Below, piece by piece: positions 32,715 to 41,188 of a stretch of DNA of 64,000 bases (the first letter of the stretch is position 1; each line of letters opens with the position of its first letter). The position numbers and the translations under genes were made by a program. This stretch comes from Parvibaculum sp040390855 (GTDB taxonomy: Bacteria > Pseudomonadota > Alphaproteobacteria > Parvibaculales > Parvibaculaceae): contig JAZJXO010000006.1 in the NCBI GenBank assembly GCA_040390855.1, positions 124,001-188,000 on the forward strand. Direction: 5' to 3'. The notes under the pieces were generated by a model. The model had not been told where the DNA came from. It did no database searches and was given only the letters and a program-made list of their open reading frames with translations.

Positions 32715-34514
32715 ATGGGAATGCTCAAGCGGCTCGGAAACGAGGTTGTTTATCTGCGCGCGGCCATGCGTTCACTGAAAAAGGTCCGGGCCGTTTACGA
32801 CAATCCCAAGCTCACCTATCCCGACGTGATCGAGGGACTGGCGAGGACCAAACCCAATAATATCGCTATCTATTTTGAAGATCGTAAACTGACCTATCGC
32901 GAATTTGATCAGGCGGCGAACCGTTATGCGCGCTGGGTGCTGGCGCAGGGTCTCGGCAAAGGCCATATCGTTGCGCTGATGATGGAGAACCGGCCGGAAT
33001 ATCTCATCGCCTGGCTGGGCGTGCTCAAAGCCGGCGCGGCGGCGGCGCTGATCAATACAAATCTCGTCAAGGGGCCGCTCGCCCATAGCCTCAACATCTC
33101 GGGTGCGAGCCATCTGATCCTCGGTGCCGAACTGGCCGAGAGTTTTCCGACGACGGAGGGAATGCTGGAACGGCCGATGAAGGTTTGGGCGACAGGGGCA
33201 TCCGTGCAGGGCATGGAAAATCTTGATGCACTGCTGGCGCTTTTTTCAAGCGAGCCTCTGCCCGCCGAGACGCGCAAGGACATCACGATCAACGACGAGG
33301 CGCTTTACATCTATACATCGGGCACGACGGGCAACCCGAAGGCGGCTCGTCTGCCGCATGTCCGTGTACTGACTATAATGAACGGGTTTTCGGCGGGAGA
33401 AAATGCGACCGAAAAAGACCGCATGTATTGCGTGTTGCCGCTATACCACTCGGCGGGCGGCGTCTGTGCGGTGGGTGCGGTGCTCACGGTTGGCGGTGCG
33501 GTCATTTTACGACGCAAATTTTCTGCGCGTGAGTTTTTCGCGGATTGCGCGAAATACAATGCAACCATGTTTCAGTATATCGGTGAGCTGTGCCGCTATT
33601 TGCTCAACGCGGAAGTGAATCCGAAAGAGCGCAAGCACAAGATAAGGCTTGCCATCGGCAACGGGCTGCGACCGGAAATCTGGCCGGCGTTTCAGAAGCG
33701 CTTCAACATTCCGCGTGTGCTCGAGTTTTATGGCGCGACGGAAGGCAATGTAGCACTCTTGAATTACGATGGTACGGTGGGCGCGGTGGGACGCGTTCCG
33801 GGTTGGGCGAAAAGGCGTTACAATGTCGAGATCGTGAGGTTCAATACCGAGACGGAGCAGGTGGTGCGCGGGGCGGACGGGCTTTGCATCAAATGTGACG
33901 TGGGTGAAGCGGGTGAGGCTTTGGGCAGGATTTCAAACGATCCTGAAACGCCGACAGGGCGCTTTGATGGTTATGCCAAGAAAGAAGAGACCGAAAAGAA
34001 AATCCTGCGCGATGTGTTCGAGAAAGGTGATCAGTGGTTCCGCACCGGCGATCTTATGAAGCAGGACAAGCTCGGCTATTTCTATTTCGTCGATCGCATC
34101 GGTGATACGTTCCGCTGGAAAGGCGAGAATGTGTCGACCAATGAAGTGTCGGAAGCGGTGTCTGTGTTTTCCGGCATCAAGGAGGCCAATGTCTATGGCG
34201 TGGCGATCCCCGGTACGGACGGACGCGCGAGCATGGCGGCGATTGTCTGTGATGAAGATCTCGATCTCCGCGCGCTTTATGCACATATTGAAAGAGAGTT
34301 GCCGGATTATGCGCGGCCCATCTTTATTCGCCTGAGCCACGAGATCGAAGTGACGGGGACGTTCAAGCATCGCAAGGTCGATCTTGTGAAAGAGGGCATC
34401 GATCTCAGCGTGATCAAGGATCCGGTGTTTTTCAGTTCGTCGTCGGAGCAGACATTTTTGCCGCTGAGCAAGGATCTCCATGACCAGATTTGTTCAGGGG
34501 CGATCAGGCTCTGA
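32715..34514 (+). CDS. long-chain acyl-CoA synthetase (FATP/FadD6-like)
   Basis: A 599-residue AMP-forming ligase of the very-long-chain or FATP branch. It has the P-loop IYTSGTTGNPKAARL, the YGATEGNVALL motif, and the hinge and adenylate-binding GDLMKQDKLGYFYFVDRIGDTFRWKGENVSTNEV. The C-terminus ATGTFKHRKVDLVKEGID-like block (here VTGTFKHRKVDLVKEGID) is typical of this branch. A GGGAGG ribosome site lies 7 bases before the ATG. It activates fatty acids, or possibly bile-type acids, to CoA esters. Confidence 0.92.
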   Translation: MGMLKRLGNEVVYLRAAMRSLKKVRAVYDNPKLTYPDVIEGLARTKPNNIAIYFEDRKLTYREFDQAANRYARWVLAQGLGKGHIVALMMENRPEYLIAWLGVLKAGAAAALINTNLVKGPLAHSLNISGASHLILGAELAESFPTTEGMLERPMKVWATGASVQGMENLDALLALFSSEPLPAETRKDITINDEALYIYTSGTTGNPKAARLPHVRVLTIMNGFSAGENATEKDRMYCVLPLYHSAGGVCAVGAVLTVGGAVILRRKFSAREFFADCAKYNATMFQYIGELCRYLLNAEVNPKERKHKIRLAIGNGLRPEIWPAFQKRFNIPRVLEFYGATEGNVALLNYDGTVGAVGRVPGWAKRRYNVEIVRFNTETEQVVRGADGLCIKCDVGEAGEALGRISNDPETPTGRFDGYAKKEETEKKILRDVFEKGDQWFRTGDLMKQDKLGYFYFVDRIGDTFRWKGENVSTNEVSEAVSVFSGIKEANVYGVAIPGTDGRASMAAIVCDEDLDLRALYAHIERELPDYARPIFIRLSHEIEVTGTFKHRKVDLVKEGIDLSVIKDPVFFSSSSEQTFLPLSKDLHDQICSGAIRL

Positions 34515-34553
34515 AGTGTCCGGTTTTTTAGATGATGACGAGGGCAATGCGGG

Positions 34554-35177
34554 TCAGGCTCTGACTTTGAGCCCGTTCAAAGTGATATCGATGGTCTGGC
34601 GGCTGGCGGTTTCGGCGGCCAAGTCGGACGTATTTTCTGTCCACCACGCGGCAATCGCGCTCCATGTCGAGACGATGGAGACGGCGGCGAGTTCCGGTGG
34701 GATACCGGAGCGTAGTTCGCCCCGCTCCTGACCGCGGCGCACGATCTGCGTCACGAGATCGACAACGCTTTCGTTCACCGTTGCGGCCTTGGAAAGCGCG
34801 CTAGGCTGATCGACAAATTCGCGCAGCATTTTTCGCATCACATGGGCGTTGCTGTCCCAGGCTTCGCGGAAGGCGGAATTCAAGAACACGAGTTGTTCTT
34901 CCGCCGTGCCCTGATGGCCCCCGAGACGCTCGGTCAGGGTCGCGGTGATCTCGTTGTTGAAATCTTTGAGGAGCGCGGCTTTGTTTTCGAAATGCAGGAA
35001 GAAGGTTGCCTTGGCCACCGACGCGTTGCGGCAGATGTCTTCGATTGTTACGCCGTCATAGCCCTTTTCGGCAAAGAGGTTCATCGCGGTGCGATAGATC
35101 TCGCGGCGCGTGCGTTCCTTTTTGCGGGCGCGTCTTGTGCCCGATACGGCCTCGTCGCCCTGTTCGATCGTGCTGAT
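34554..35177 (-). CDS. TetR-family regulator with an apparent ATC start codon
   Basis: A 207-residue TetR repressor: RARKKERTRREIYRTAMNL forms helix 1, and VTIEDICRNASVAKATFFLHF is the HTH. The first ATG in frame (35084) would delete all of helix 1. Between it and the upstream in-frame TAG there is no ATG, GTG or TTG. The best start is the ATC at 35175-35177, which has a perfect GGGAGG ribosome site 6 bases upstream and gives a full-length family member. A sequencing error or another near-cognate start is possible. It is divergent from the SDR at 35348, with an 8-bp-arm inverted repeat between them. The regulated process is probably acyl or alcohol metabolism. Confidence 0.78.
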   Translation of the reverse strand: MSTIEQGDEAVSGTRRARKKERTRREIYRTAMNLFAEKGYDGVTIEDICRNASVAKATFFLHFENKAALLKDFNNEITATLTERLGGHQGTAEEQLVFLNSAFREAWDSNAHVMRKMLREFVDQPSALSKAATVNESVVDLVTQIVRRGQERGELRSGIPPELAAVSIVSTWSAIAAWWTENTSDLAAETASRQTIDITLNGLKVRA

Positions 35178-35202
35178 AGCAGGCCTCCCGCTTTGTCTGC
35201 AA

Positions 35203-35228
35203 AAAAACTAGACCGAAGTATAGTTTTT
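35203..35228. promoter_or_regulatory. inverted repeat between TetR and SDR genes
   Basis: AAAAACTA (35203-35210) and TAGTTTTT (35221-35228), perfect 8-bp arms with a 10-base spacer, 26 bp upstream of the TetR start. A likely TetR operator and promoter overlap. Confidence 0.6.
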
Positions 35229-35347
35229 GCCAAGGCCTTCTTTGGCACCTTTTATCGCAGGGTTTCGGGCAGGCTAAGACCATTGCGTTCCTTGGTGTTA
35301 TGGCCCTAAACATAAGGCTAACAACACAAGAAATATGGGAGGTTTTT

Positions 35348-36151
35348 ATGGGACGGGTGAGCGGCAAAGTGGCGCTGGTGACGGGTGCGGGCAGCGGCAT
35401 CGGGCGTGGCGCAGCGATTGCGCTGGCTGCCGAAGGCGCAACAGTTGTGGCAACCGATGTTGACACCAAAGGGAACGACGAGACGGTGGCGCTCATCGTG
35501 AAGGCTGGCGGCAAGGCGCGCGGTCTCGCACAAGACGTCACCAACGAGGCGCGTTGGTCGGATGTGATCGCCGATGTGAAAGCTCACGAAAAAGCGCTGC
35601 ATATTCTCGTGAATAATGCGGGCATCGGCATCGCCGCCAATATCTTCGAAATGTCTTATGCCGACTGGCAGCGGCAGATGGCAATCAATGTGGACGGCGT
35701 CTTCTTCGGCGTGAAACATGGCATTCCGTTTATCGCTGCCTCGGGTGGCGGTTCGGTCATCAACCTTTCGTCGATCGCCGGGCTTCAGGGTGCGCCGGGA
35801 CTTGCGGGCTATTCCGCGACCAAGGGCGCGGTGCGGCTGTTCACCAAGTCGGTGGCGCTTGAATGCGCGCAGGCGAAAATGAACGTGCGCGTCAACTCGG
35901 TGCATCCCGGCATCATCGACACGGCAATCTGGCAGAAAATACCGCAAGGCGGTATGGGCTCGCTGCAACTCGGATCCATGCAGGCAGGCGCCAATGCCAT
36001 AGATCCCAACGCCATTGCGGTTGCGACGCCGCTCGGCTATGCGGGATTGCCGTCCGACATTGCAGCGGGCATCGTCTTTCTCGCCTCAGACGAGTCGCGC
36101 TATATGACGGGGGCGGAGCTTGTCATCGACGGCGGCATGACAGCGGACTGA
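35348..36151 (+). CDS. SDR-family NAD(P)-dependent alcohol dehydrogenase
   Basis: A 267-residue classical short-chain dehydrogenase. It shows the cofactor motif VTGAGSGIGRG, NNAG in LVNNAGIGIA, the active-site Ser in SSIAG and YxxxK in YSATKGAVRLF, and the C-terminal GAELVIDGGMTAD. A longer insert before the C-terminus makes it resemble secondary alcohol dehydrogenases acting on cyclic alcohols. The ATG at 35348 has GGGAGG at a 5-base spacing and is preferred over an in-frame start 16 codons upstream. The divergent TetR and the inverted repeat probably regulate it. Substrate unknown. Confidence 0.9.
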   Translation: MGRVSGKVALVTGAGSGIGRGAAIALAAEGATVVATDVDTKGNDETVALIVKAGGKARGLAQDVTNEARWSDVIADVKAHEKALHILVNNAGIGIAANIFEMSYADWQRQMAINVDGVFFGVKHGIPFIAASGGGSVINLSSIAGLQGAPGLAGYSATKGAVRLFTKSVALECAQAKMNVRVNSVHPGIIDTAIWQKIPQGGMGSLQLGSMQAGANAIDPNAIAVATPLGYAGLPSDIAAGIVFLASDESRYMTGAELVIDGGMTAD

Positions 36152-36170
36152 TTTTTTGTTTTCGAGAATG

Positions 36171-36202
36171 AAAAAGGCGGAGATTTTATCTCCGCCTTTT
36201 TT
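36171..36202. terminator. bidirectional rho-independent terminator
   Basis: Perfect 14-bp stem, AAAAAGGCGGAGAT against ATCTCCGCCTTTTT, with a TTT loop and T-rich flank on both strands. It separates the convergent SDR and the Tyr/Pro-rich exported-protein gene. Confidence 0.93.
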
Positions 36203-36223
36203 GTGTCGGCCTGTTTGTTCGCG

Positions 36224-36691
36224 TCAGTTGCTGATGCGCCAGACCCCGTCGGGGTCTTGGCAGGCTGTGCCATAAGTGCTCTGGAACTGACCGTTGATGC
36301 GGGCTTGCGATTGATATTCGCGGCAATATTGCCCGTTGGGGCGCTGGTAGATGTCGGAGGTGGGCTGCGCCTGCACAGGTTGCTGATAGACAACCTGAGG
36401 CGGCGGTGCATAGACGACAGGGGGTGGCGCATAGACTATCGCGGGCGGCGGAGTGTAAACGACGGCGGGCGGATAGTAAGGCCGATAATAGGGTCTGTAA
36501 TAGCCATGGTAATATGGACGGTGGTGCCAATAACCATAACCACGGTGGCCGCCGTAACCATAGCCATAAACAGGAAAACCGATGCCTATGCCGACGCTCA
36601 CATGGGAGCGGGCTTCGGCAGGAGCGGGCGCGAGGGCCGCAAGGGCCAATGCGGCAAGCATGCTCAGAGTGGTAAGACGGATGATCGACAT
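36224..36691 (-). CDS. exported Gly/Tyr/Pro-rich protein of surface-antigen type
   Basis: A 155-residue protein with a signal peptide of about 27 residues (ALAPAPAEA), a Gly/Tyr/His-rich section containing YGYGYGGHRGYGYWHH, then a Pro/Tyr/Val-rich section of YAPPPVV units, and a C-terminal YCREYQSQARINGQ...TACQDPDGVWRI block. That C-terminal block is shared with small periplasmic or surface proteins of alphaproteobacteria with a conserved Cys pair. It is divergent from nothing obvious and has its own terminator. Function unknown; envelope or surface role inferred. Confidence 0.75.
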   Translation of the reverse strand: MSIIRLTTLSMLAALALAALAPAPAEARSHVSVGIGIGFPVYGYGYGGHRGYGYWHHRPYYHGYYRPYYRPYYPPAVVYTPPPAIVYAPPPVVYAPPPQVVYQQPVQAQPTSDIYQRPNGQYCREYQSQARINGQFQSTYGTACQDPDGVWRISN

Positions 36692-36775
36692 GAGAAATGT
36701 CTCCCTGTGAATCCTGTGGTGAGATTATACGGGGATTGACGCGAAATTGGTCGCGGGGACCACAAATTTAATGTT

Positions 36776-37324
36776 TCAGGATCTGCGCTCCATGTTAATG
36801 GTGGCTTCGTTGCCTTTTTCCTCGATGTCGACGTCGAAGGTTTCGAGGTAATAGCAGACGCCAGTGTAAAAACCGATGGCCAGTACCAGTTCCTGTACCT
36901 GCTTGACAGGGAGCTTTGCGCTGATCGCGTTGAAGGTCGCGTCGGATGCGCGGGTGTTGGCCACAATGTCGTCGGTGAAGTGCATGACGAGGCGTTCAAG
37001 CTCGTTGAAGGCGGGGGCATCGGGGCCGATATGGATCGCTTTAATCTTGTCTTCTGCCATGCCGATCTGGCGCGAGATGCGCTCGTGCTGGAAGACTTCG
37101 TATTTGCCCTTCTTCAGGACGCCGACGCGGACAATCGCGATTTCACGCAGGATGGGGTCGACGTCCGTGTGATAGAGGATCGCGTTACCGAATTTGATGA
37201 AGGCGTCGAGCATATTGCCGGAATGGCCGAGCATCCGGAAGATGTTGAGGGCGGGCAGTTTCTTAAAGGCTTCGGCGGCGCGACCGTCTGCCTGCGCCGG
37301 ATCGAAATAGGGTATGCGGGCCAT
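36776..37324 (-). CDS. carboxymuconolactone decarboxylase (AhpD-like) family protein
   Basis: A 182-residue all-alpha protein of the CMD/AhpD family. It begins ARIPYFDPAQADGRAAEAF, has the central LGHSGNMLDAFIKFGNAILYH helix, and VFQHERISRQIGM where an AhpD would carry ExxxCxxxH; here the cysteine pair of AhpD is absent, so peroxidase-reductase activity is unlikely. The ATG at 37324 has GGGAGACG upstream and replaces a longer in-frame start. It lies 176 bp from the acyl-CoA ligase on the other strand. Substrate unknown. Confidence 0.82.
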   Translation of the reverse strand: MARIPYFDPAQADGRAAEAFKKLPALNIFRMLGHSGNMLDAFIKFGNAILYHTDVDPILREIAIVRVGVLKKGKYEVFQHERISRQIGMAEDKIKAIHIGPDAPAFNELERLVMHFTDDIVANTRASDATFNAISAKLPVKQVQELVLAIGFYTGVCYYLETFDVDIEEKGNEATINMERRS

Positions 37325-37500
37325 TATTCGTCTCCCTTTGTTATTGTGTCGCCCTTGGTGGAGCGTCTTCTTATGGTGCCAGTCTAGCTGTGGCTTGCCC
37401 CCCGTCAATTCGTTGCTAAACTCCGGCTCAGAAAGAGGCCCCTAAGAGGCGGGGAACGCCGGACGCCCTTTCGCATATCTGTTTCCGGGGAGGGAAGCGC

Positions 37501-39072
37501 ATGTTCAGCCGCGAACACATTAAATCGGTTGCCGATATTACGCGCTATCAGGCGCGGGTGAACGGCGATGTCATCGCCCAGGTCTTTGAGGGTAGACAGA
37601 CGAGCTATGCCGAATTGAACAAGCGCTCCAATCAGGTGGCGCAGGGTCTGATCGCGGAGGGCATGAAGCCTGAAGCACGGATCGGCTTTATCGGCAAAAG
37701 CTCGGACCGTTATTTTGAATTGCTGCATGGCGCGTTCAAGGCCAAGACCGTGATTGTCGGCGTCAACTGGCGCCTCGCCCCGCCGGAGGTGGCTTTTGTG
37801 CTCAACGATGCCGGAGCCGAGATGATTTTTGTCGGCGCGGAATTTTACGGCGTGATTGAACAGGTGCTTGGCGATTGTCCGACCGTCAAACGCGTGATCG
37901 CACTTGATGGCGGCCATCCGACATGGACCTCGTTTGAGGACTGGCGCAATGGTTTTGCCCCGACCGATCCGATGCTGCCAGCCGCGCCCGATGACGATGT
38001 GATCCAGCTTTATACGAGCGGCACAACGGGCCACCCGAAAGGTGTGCAGCTCACCAATAGCAATTACATCGGTATTTTTGAAGGCAGCGAAGATTCCGGC
38101 TGGGCGGACTGGAAGGCCGGTGAGCCTTGCCTTATCTGTATGCCTTTGTTTCATGTCGCGGGCGTCAATTTCGGTTTGATCGGCCATGCGCATGGTACCA
38201 AGAACATCATCATCAAGGATGTCGATCCGGCGCATATTCTGCGTCTCATCGAAGCCGAGAAAATCGCCATTGCCTTCATCGTGCCTGCGGTCATTTTGTT
38301 TTTGTTGCAGCAGCCTGCGATCAAGACAACGAATGTGACATCGATCCGGCAGATCCTTTATGGCGCATCGCCAATTGCCGAGGATGTTCTGCGGCAAGCG
38401 CAGGCGACGTTCGGTTGCGATTTCGTGCAGCTTTACGGGCTCACCGAGACGACGGGGTCGGCGGCCCATCTGCCGCCGCACGCACATGATCCCAAGCTCG
38501 GCAAGCTGCGCTCCTGCGGCATCGCCAATCCGGGCATGAGCATTCAGGTCGTTGACGAGAACGGTATGCCTGTGGCGCAAGGTGCCGTCGGCGAGATCAT
38601 GATCAAAGGTCCGACGCTGATGAAAGCCTATTGGAACAAGCCCGACGCGACGAAGGATTCGGTCAACGCGCAAGGCTGGTTTGCCTCGGGCGACGCCGGT
38701 TATTTCGATGCGGACGGCTATCTCTATATTCACGACCGCGTCAAAGACATGATCGTGTCAGGCGGCGAGAATGTTTATCCGGCAGAAGTTGAAAACGCCT
38801 TGTTCGGGCATCCTGCCGTTGCCGACGTGGCGGTCATCGGTGTGCCGGACGAGAAATGGGGCGAGGCGGTGCGCGCGTGCGTTGTGCTGAAGCCCGGCGA
38901 GAGCGCGAATGCTGGCGACATTATAGCTTTTGCCAAGACACGTATCGCGGGCTTCAAAGTGCCCAAGGCGATCGATTTTGTGGCCGCTCTGCCGCGCAAC
39001 CCATCGGGAAAAATTCTGCGTCGCGAATTGCGCGCCCCCTTCTGGGAAGGTCGCGGCCGGATGGTGAACTGA
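37501..39072 (+). CDS. long-chain fatty-acid/acyl-CoA ligase
   Basis: A 523-residue AMP-forming acyl-CoA ligase. The P-loop is LYTSGTTGHPKGVQL, followed by LYGLTETTGSAAHL, the GDAGYFDADGYLYIHDRVKDM hinge and VSGGENVYPAEVENAL, and the catalytic Lys in NPSGKILRRELR near the C-terminus. A GGGGAGGGAAGCGC ribosome site precedes the ATG. It is single-cistron. Chain length of the acid is not predictable; medium to long is typical for this branch. Confidence 0.92.
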   Translation: MFSREHIKSVADITRYQARVNGDVIAQVFEGRQTSYAELNKRSNQVAQGLIAEGMKPEARIGFIGKSSDRYFELLHGAFKAKTVIVGVNWRLAPPEVAFVLNDAGAEMIFVGAEFYGVIEQVLGDCPTVKRVIALDGGHPTWTSFEDWRNGFAPTDPMLPAAPDDDVIQLYTSGTTGHPKGVQLTNSNYIGIFEGSEDSGWADWKAGEPCLICMPLFHVAGVNFGLIGHAHGTKNIIIKDVDPAHILRLIEAEKIAIAFIVPAVILFLLQQPAIKTTNVTSIRQILYGASPIAEDVLRQAQATFGCDFVQLYGLTETTGSAAHLPPHAHDPKLGKLRSCGIANPGMSIQVVDENGMPVAQGAVGEIMIKGPTLMKAYWNKPDATKDSVNAQGWFASGDAGYFDADGYLYIHDRVKDMIVSGGENVYPAEVENALFGHPAVADVAVIGVPDEKWGEAVRACVVLKPGESANAGDIIAFAKTRIAGFKVPKAIDFVAALPRNPSGKILRRELRAPFWEGRGRMVN

Positions 39073-39197
39073 GTTTCCGGAAGCAAAGTTTTCAGAAACT
39101 TATCTGAGCGTCGATCTCAAGGCCATCGCGCCTGTGCGTGATCATCTGACTATGTATAACTAGGCCGGTGTGATCGTCGTTTGAAAGTGACAAATAT

Positions 39198-39737
39198 TTG
39201 ACCCGCCCGCGCGATATTCTTGATTTCTGGTTTGCTGCCGGGTGGGACAAGTGGTGGACGCGGTCCGATGCGTTTGATGATGACATCAGGCGGCGTTTCG
39301 GCGCGACTTACACCGCCGCTTGCGAAGGCCGGTTGGATGACTGGCTCAATGAGCCGCAAGGGGCGCTGGCGCTTGTGATCGTGCTTGATCAGATCTCGCG
39401 CAATCTTTTCCGCGACGACCATCGCGCATGGACGCAGGATCCCAAGGCGCTTGAGGTTGCGCGCGAGGCGATCCGGCGACGCTTTGATGTCGAGATTCCG
39501 CTCACTGTGCGCAACTGGATCTATATGCCCTTCATGCATTGCGAAGATCTCATGGTCCAGAAAGAGGGATTGGGGTTTTTCGCCCGTCTCGATCAGCCCG
39601 AAGTGATGCAATCGGCCGAAGAACATGCCGACATCATCCGTCGCTTTGGCCGTTTTCCGCACCGAAATGCGGCGCTGGGACGGGTCTCGACAGAGGTCGA
39701 ACGCGATTATCTGGCTTCGGGCGGGTTCAAGGGCTGA
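39198..39737 (+). CDS. DUF924 family protein
   Basis: A 179-residue DUF924 protein: opening RDILDFWFAAGWDKWW, the LDQISRNLFR block, the MPFMHCEDLMVQ motif and the C-terminal RFPHRNAALGR. The family is common in proteobacteria, has a tetratricopeptide-like helical fold, and no agreed function. The only usable in-frame start after the upstream stop is TTG at 39198, giving the expected N-terminus. No operon partner is evident. Confidence 0.88.
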   Translation: MTRPRDILDFWFAAGWDKWWTRSDAFDDDIRRRFGATYTAACEGRLDDWLNEPQGALALVIVLDQISRNLFRDDHRAWTQDPKALEVAREAIRRRFDVEIPLTVRNWIYMPFMHCEDLMVQKEGLGFFARLDQPEVMQSAEEHADIIRRFGRFPHRNAALGRVSTEVERDYLASGGFKG

Positions 39738-39901
39738 AAAATAGCAGGCAAGGATTGCCGCCCGGCATTTCCGGAAGGCTTGTCTGCTGACGGTGCTCAA
39801 ATCTAAAGCATTGATTTCGCTCGGGTAAACCAATCTATTAACGTGGCACGGGCGTTGCGACTGTGGGAGCAGACCCACTCTCGCCGGAGCTTGTGCCCCT
39901 G

Positions 39902-40108
39902 ATGATGACTGAACATGAACTCAATCTGCTCGCTGCCTATATGGTCGACACGCATGGTCGCAAGGCGATCCAATATGCCGACACTGCTGTTGTCGAGCTG
40001 GAACTGATCGGGGAAAATCTGCGCGCTGATGCTTGGCGTTCGCTGCGTGGTGTGGTGCTCGATATGGTCGAGGGCCGCCGCTCTATGGCCGGTCACGCGC
40101 TGCACTGA
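39902..40108 (+). CDS. small conserved hypothetical protein
   Basis: A 68-residue helical protein beginning MMTEHELNLLAAYMVDTHG, with no signal peptide, membrane helix or known motif. The reading frame opens earlier, with a GTG at 39863, but the Met pair at 39902/39905 gives the more compact form. It lies alone between DUF924 and a hydrolase. I do not recognise it; the amphipathic helices and good codon use suggest a real gene. Confidence 0.55.
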   Translation: MMTEHELNLLAAYMVDTHGRKAIQYADTAVVELELIGENLRADAWRSLRGVVLDMVEGRRSMAGHALH

Positions 40109-40115
40109 ATTTTCG

Positions 40116-40132
40116 TCTGACGTAGCGTCAGA
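40116..40132. terminator. small hairpin after the 68-residue protein gene
   Basis: TCTGACG and CGTCAGA, perfect 7-bp arms with a TAG loop, 7 bp past the stop. There is no T-run after it on the plus strand, so termination is uncertain. Confidence 0.35.
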
Positions 40133-40252
40133 ACATGATCAAGCCCCATTTGAACGGATGTTCACATCGGGCATTTTCATTTGCGCTTGTTGATGTTGTG
40201 CCTCGTCCGTCATACTCCCCCGCAAATAGCAAAAGATCTCAGGGAGAGAAAA

Positions 40253-41188
40253 ATGACACTGGATCCGCAAGTCAAAGCCTTGCTCGAAGGAATGGCCGCG
40301 AACCCCGGACCGCGGATCATGGATCTGCCGGTTGTTGACGGTCGCGCGATGTATCGCGGCATTGCGGCGACATTTGATCTTCAGGGCGTGCCGATCGGCG
40401 CGGTCGAGGACCGGACAATAGCAGGCCCCGCCGGCGAGATTGCCTTGCGGATTTATACGCCCGTTGCGGCGGGCAGCGGCGCATTACCGGTGCTCGTCTA
40501 TTTTCATGGCGGTGGCTGGGTGATCGGTGATCTCGAAACGCATGATGCGCTGGCCCGCACACTGGCCAATGAAGCAGGCTGCAAAGTGGTCGCCGTCGAT
40601 TACCGGCTTGCCCCCGAGCATGTCTTCCCCGCAGCGGTTGACGATTGCTATGCGGCATTGAAATGGGTGGCAGCGAACGGTGCCTCCATCGGCGTCGACG
40701 TCACACGGCTGGCGGTGGGCGGCGATAGCGCGGGCGGCAATCTTGCTGCTGTCATTGCGCAGATGGCGAAGGCGGAAAAGGGCCCGCAGATTTCGTTCCA
40801 GCTTTTGATTTATCCCGTGACCGACACGAATGTGGACACGGGCTCTTACACTGCCAATGCGAGCGGATATTTTCTTGAGCGCGATGGCATGATCTGGTTC
40901 TTCAATCATTATCTCAAAAATGTCGACCGCAACGATCCGCGCATTGCGCCGTTGAAAGCGAAATCACTCGCCGGATTGCCCAAGGCCTATGTGGTGACGG
41001 CGGGGTTTGATCCGCTGCGCGACGAGGGCCGCGCTTATGCCGACGCCCTCAAGGCAGCGGGCGTCCCCACCGTGCATGTGAATTATGACGGCATGATCCA
41101 CGGCTTCTTCAACCTGCAGGGCGCGTTTGATGTCGCGAAAGTGGCAGTGAAGACGGCGGCAAAGGCGCTGAAAGAGGCGCTGGCATGA
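40253..41188 (+). CDS. HSL-family alpha/beta hydrolase (esterase)
   Basis: A 311-residue hormone-sensitive-lipase-type esterase. It has the oxyanion motif HGGGWVIGD, the nucleophile GDSAGGNL, DPLRDEG with the catalytic Asp, and HGFFNLQG with the catalytic His, all in the usual order. The ATG at 40253 is preceded by AGGGAGAG and preferred to an in-frame start 24 codons upstream. It overlaps the next acyl-CoA ligase by 4 bases, so ester hydrolysis and CoA activation of the released acid may be coupled; this is an inference. Confidence 0.92.
   Translation: MTLDPQVKALLEGMAANPGPRIMDLPVVDGRAMYRGIAATFDLQGVPIGAVEDRTIAGPAGEIALRIYTPVAAGSGALPVLVYFHGGGWVIGDLETHDALARTLANEAGCKVVAVDYRLAPEHVFPAAVDDCYAALKWVAANGASIGVDVTRLAVGGDSAGGNLAAVIAQMAKAEKGPQISFQLLIYPVTDTNVDTGSYTANASGYFLERDGMIWFFNHYLKNVDRNDPRIAPLKAKSLAGLPKAYVVTAGFDPLRDEGRAYADALKAAGVPTVHVNYDGMIHGFFNLQGAFDVAKVAVKTAAKALKEALA

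Noticed and set aside
37405..38733. 442-codon open frame on the minus strand
   Set aside because: It is antisense to the acyl-CoA ligase at 37501, which has all ligase motifs.
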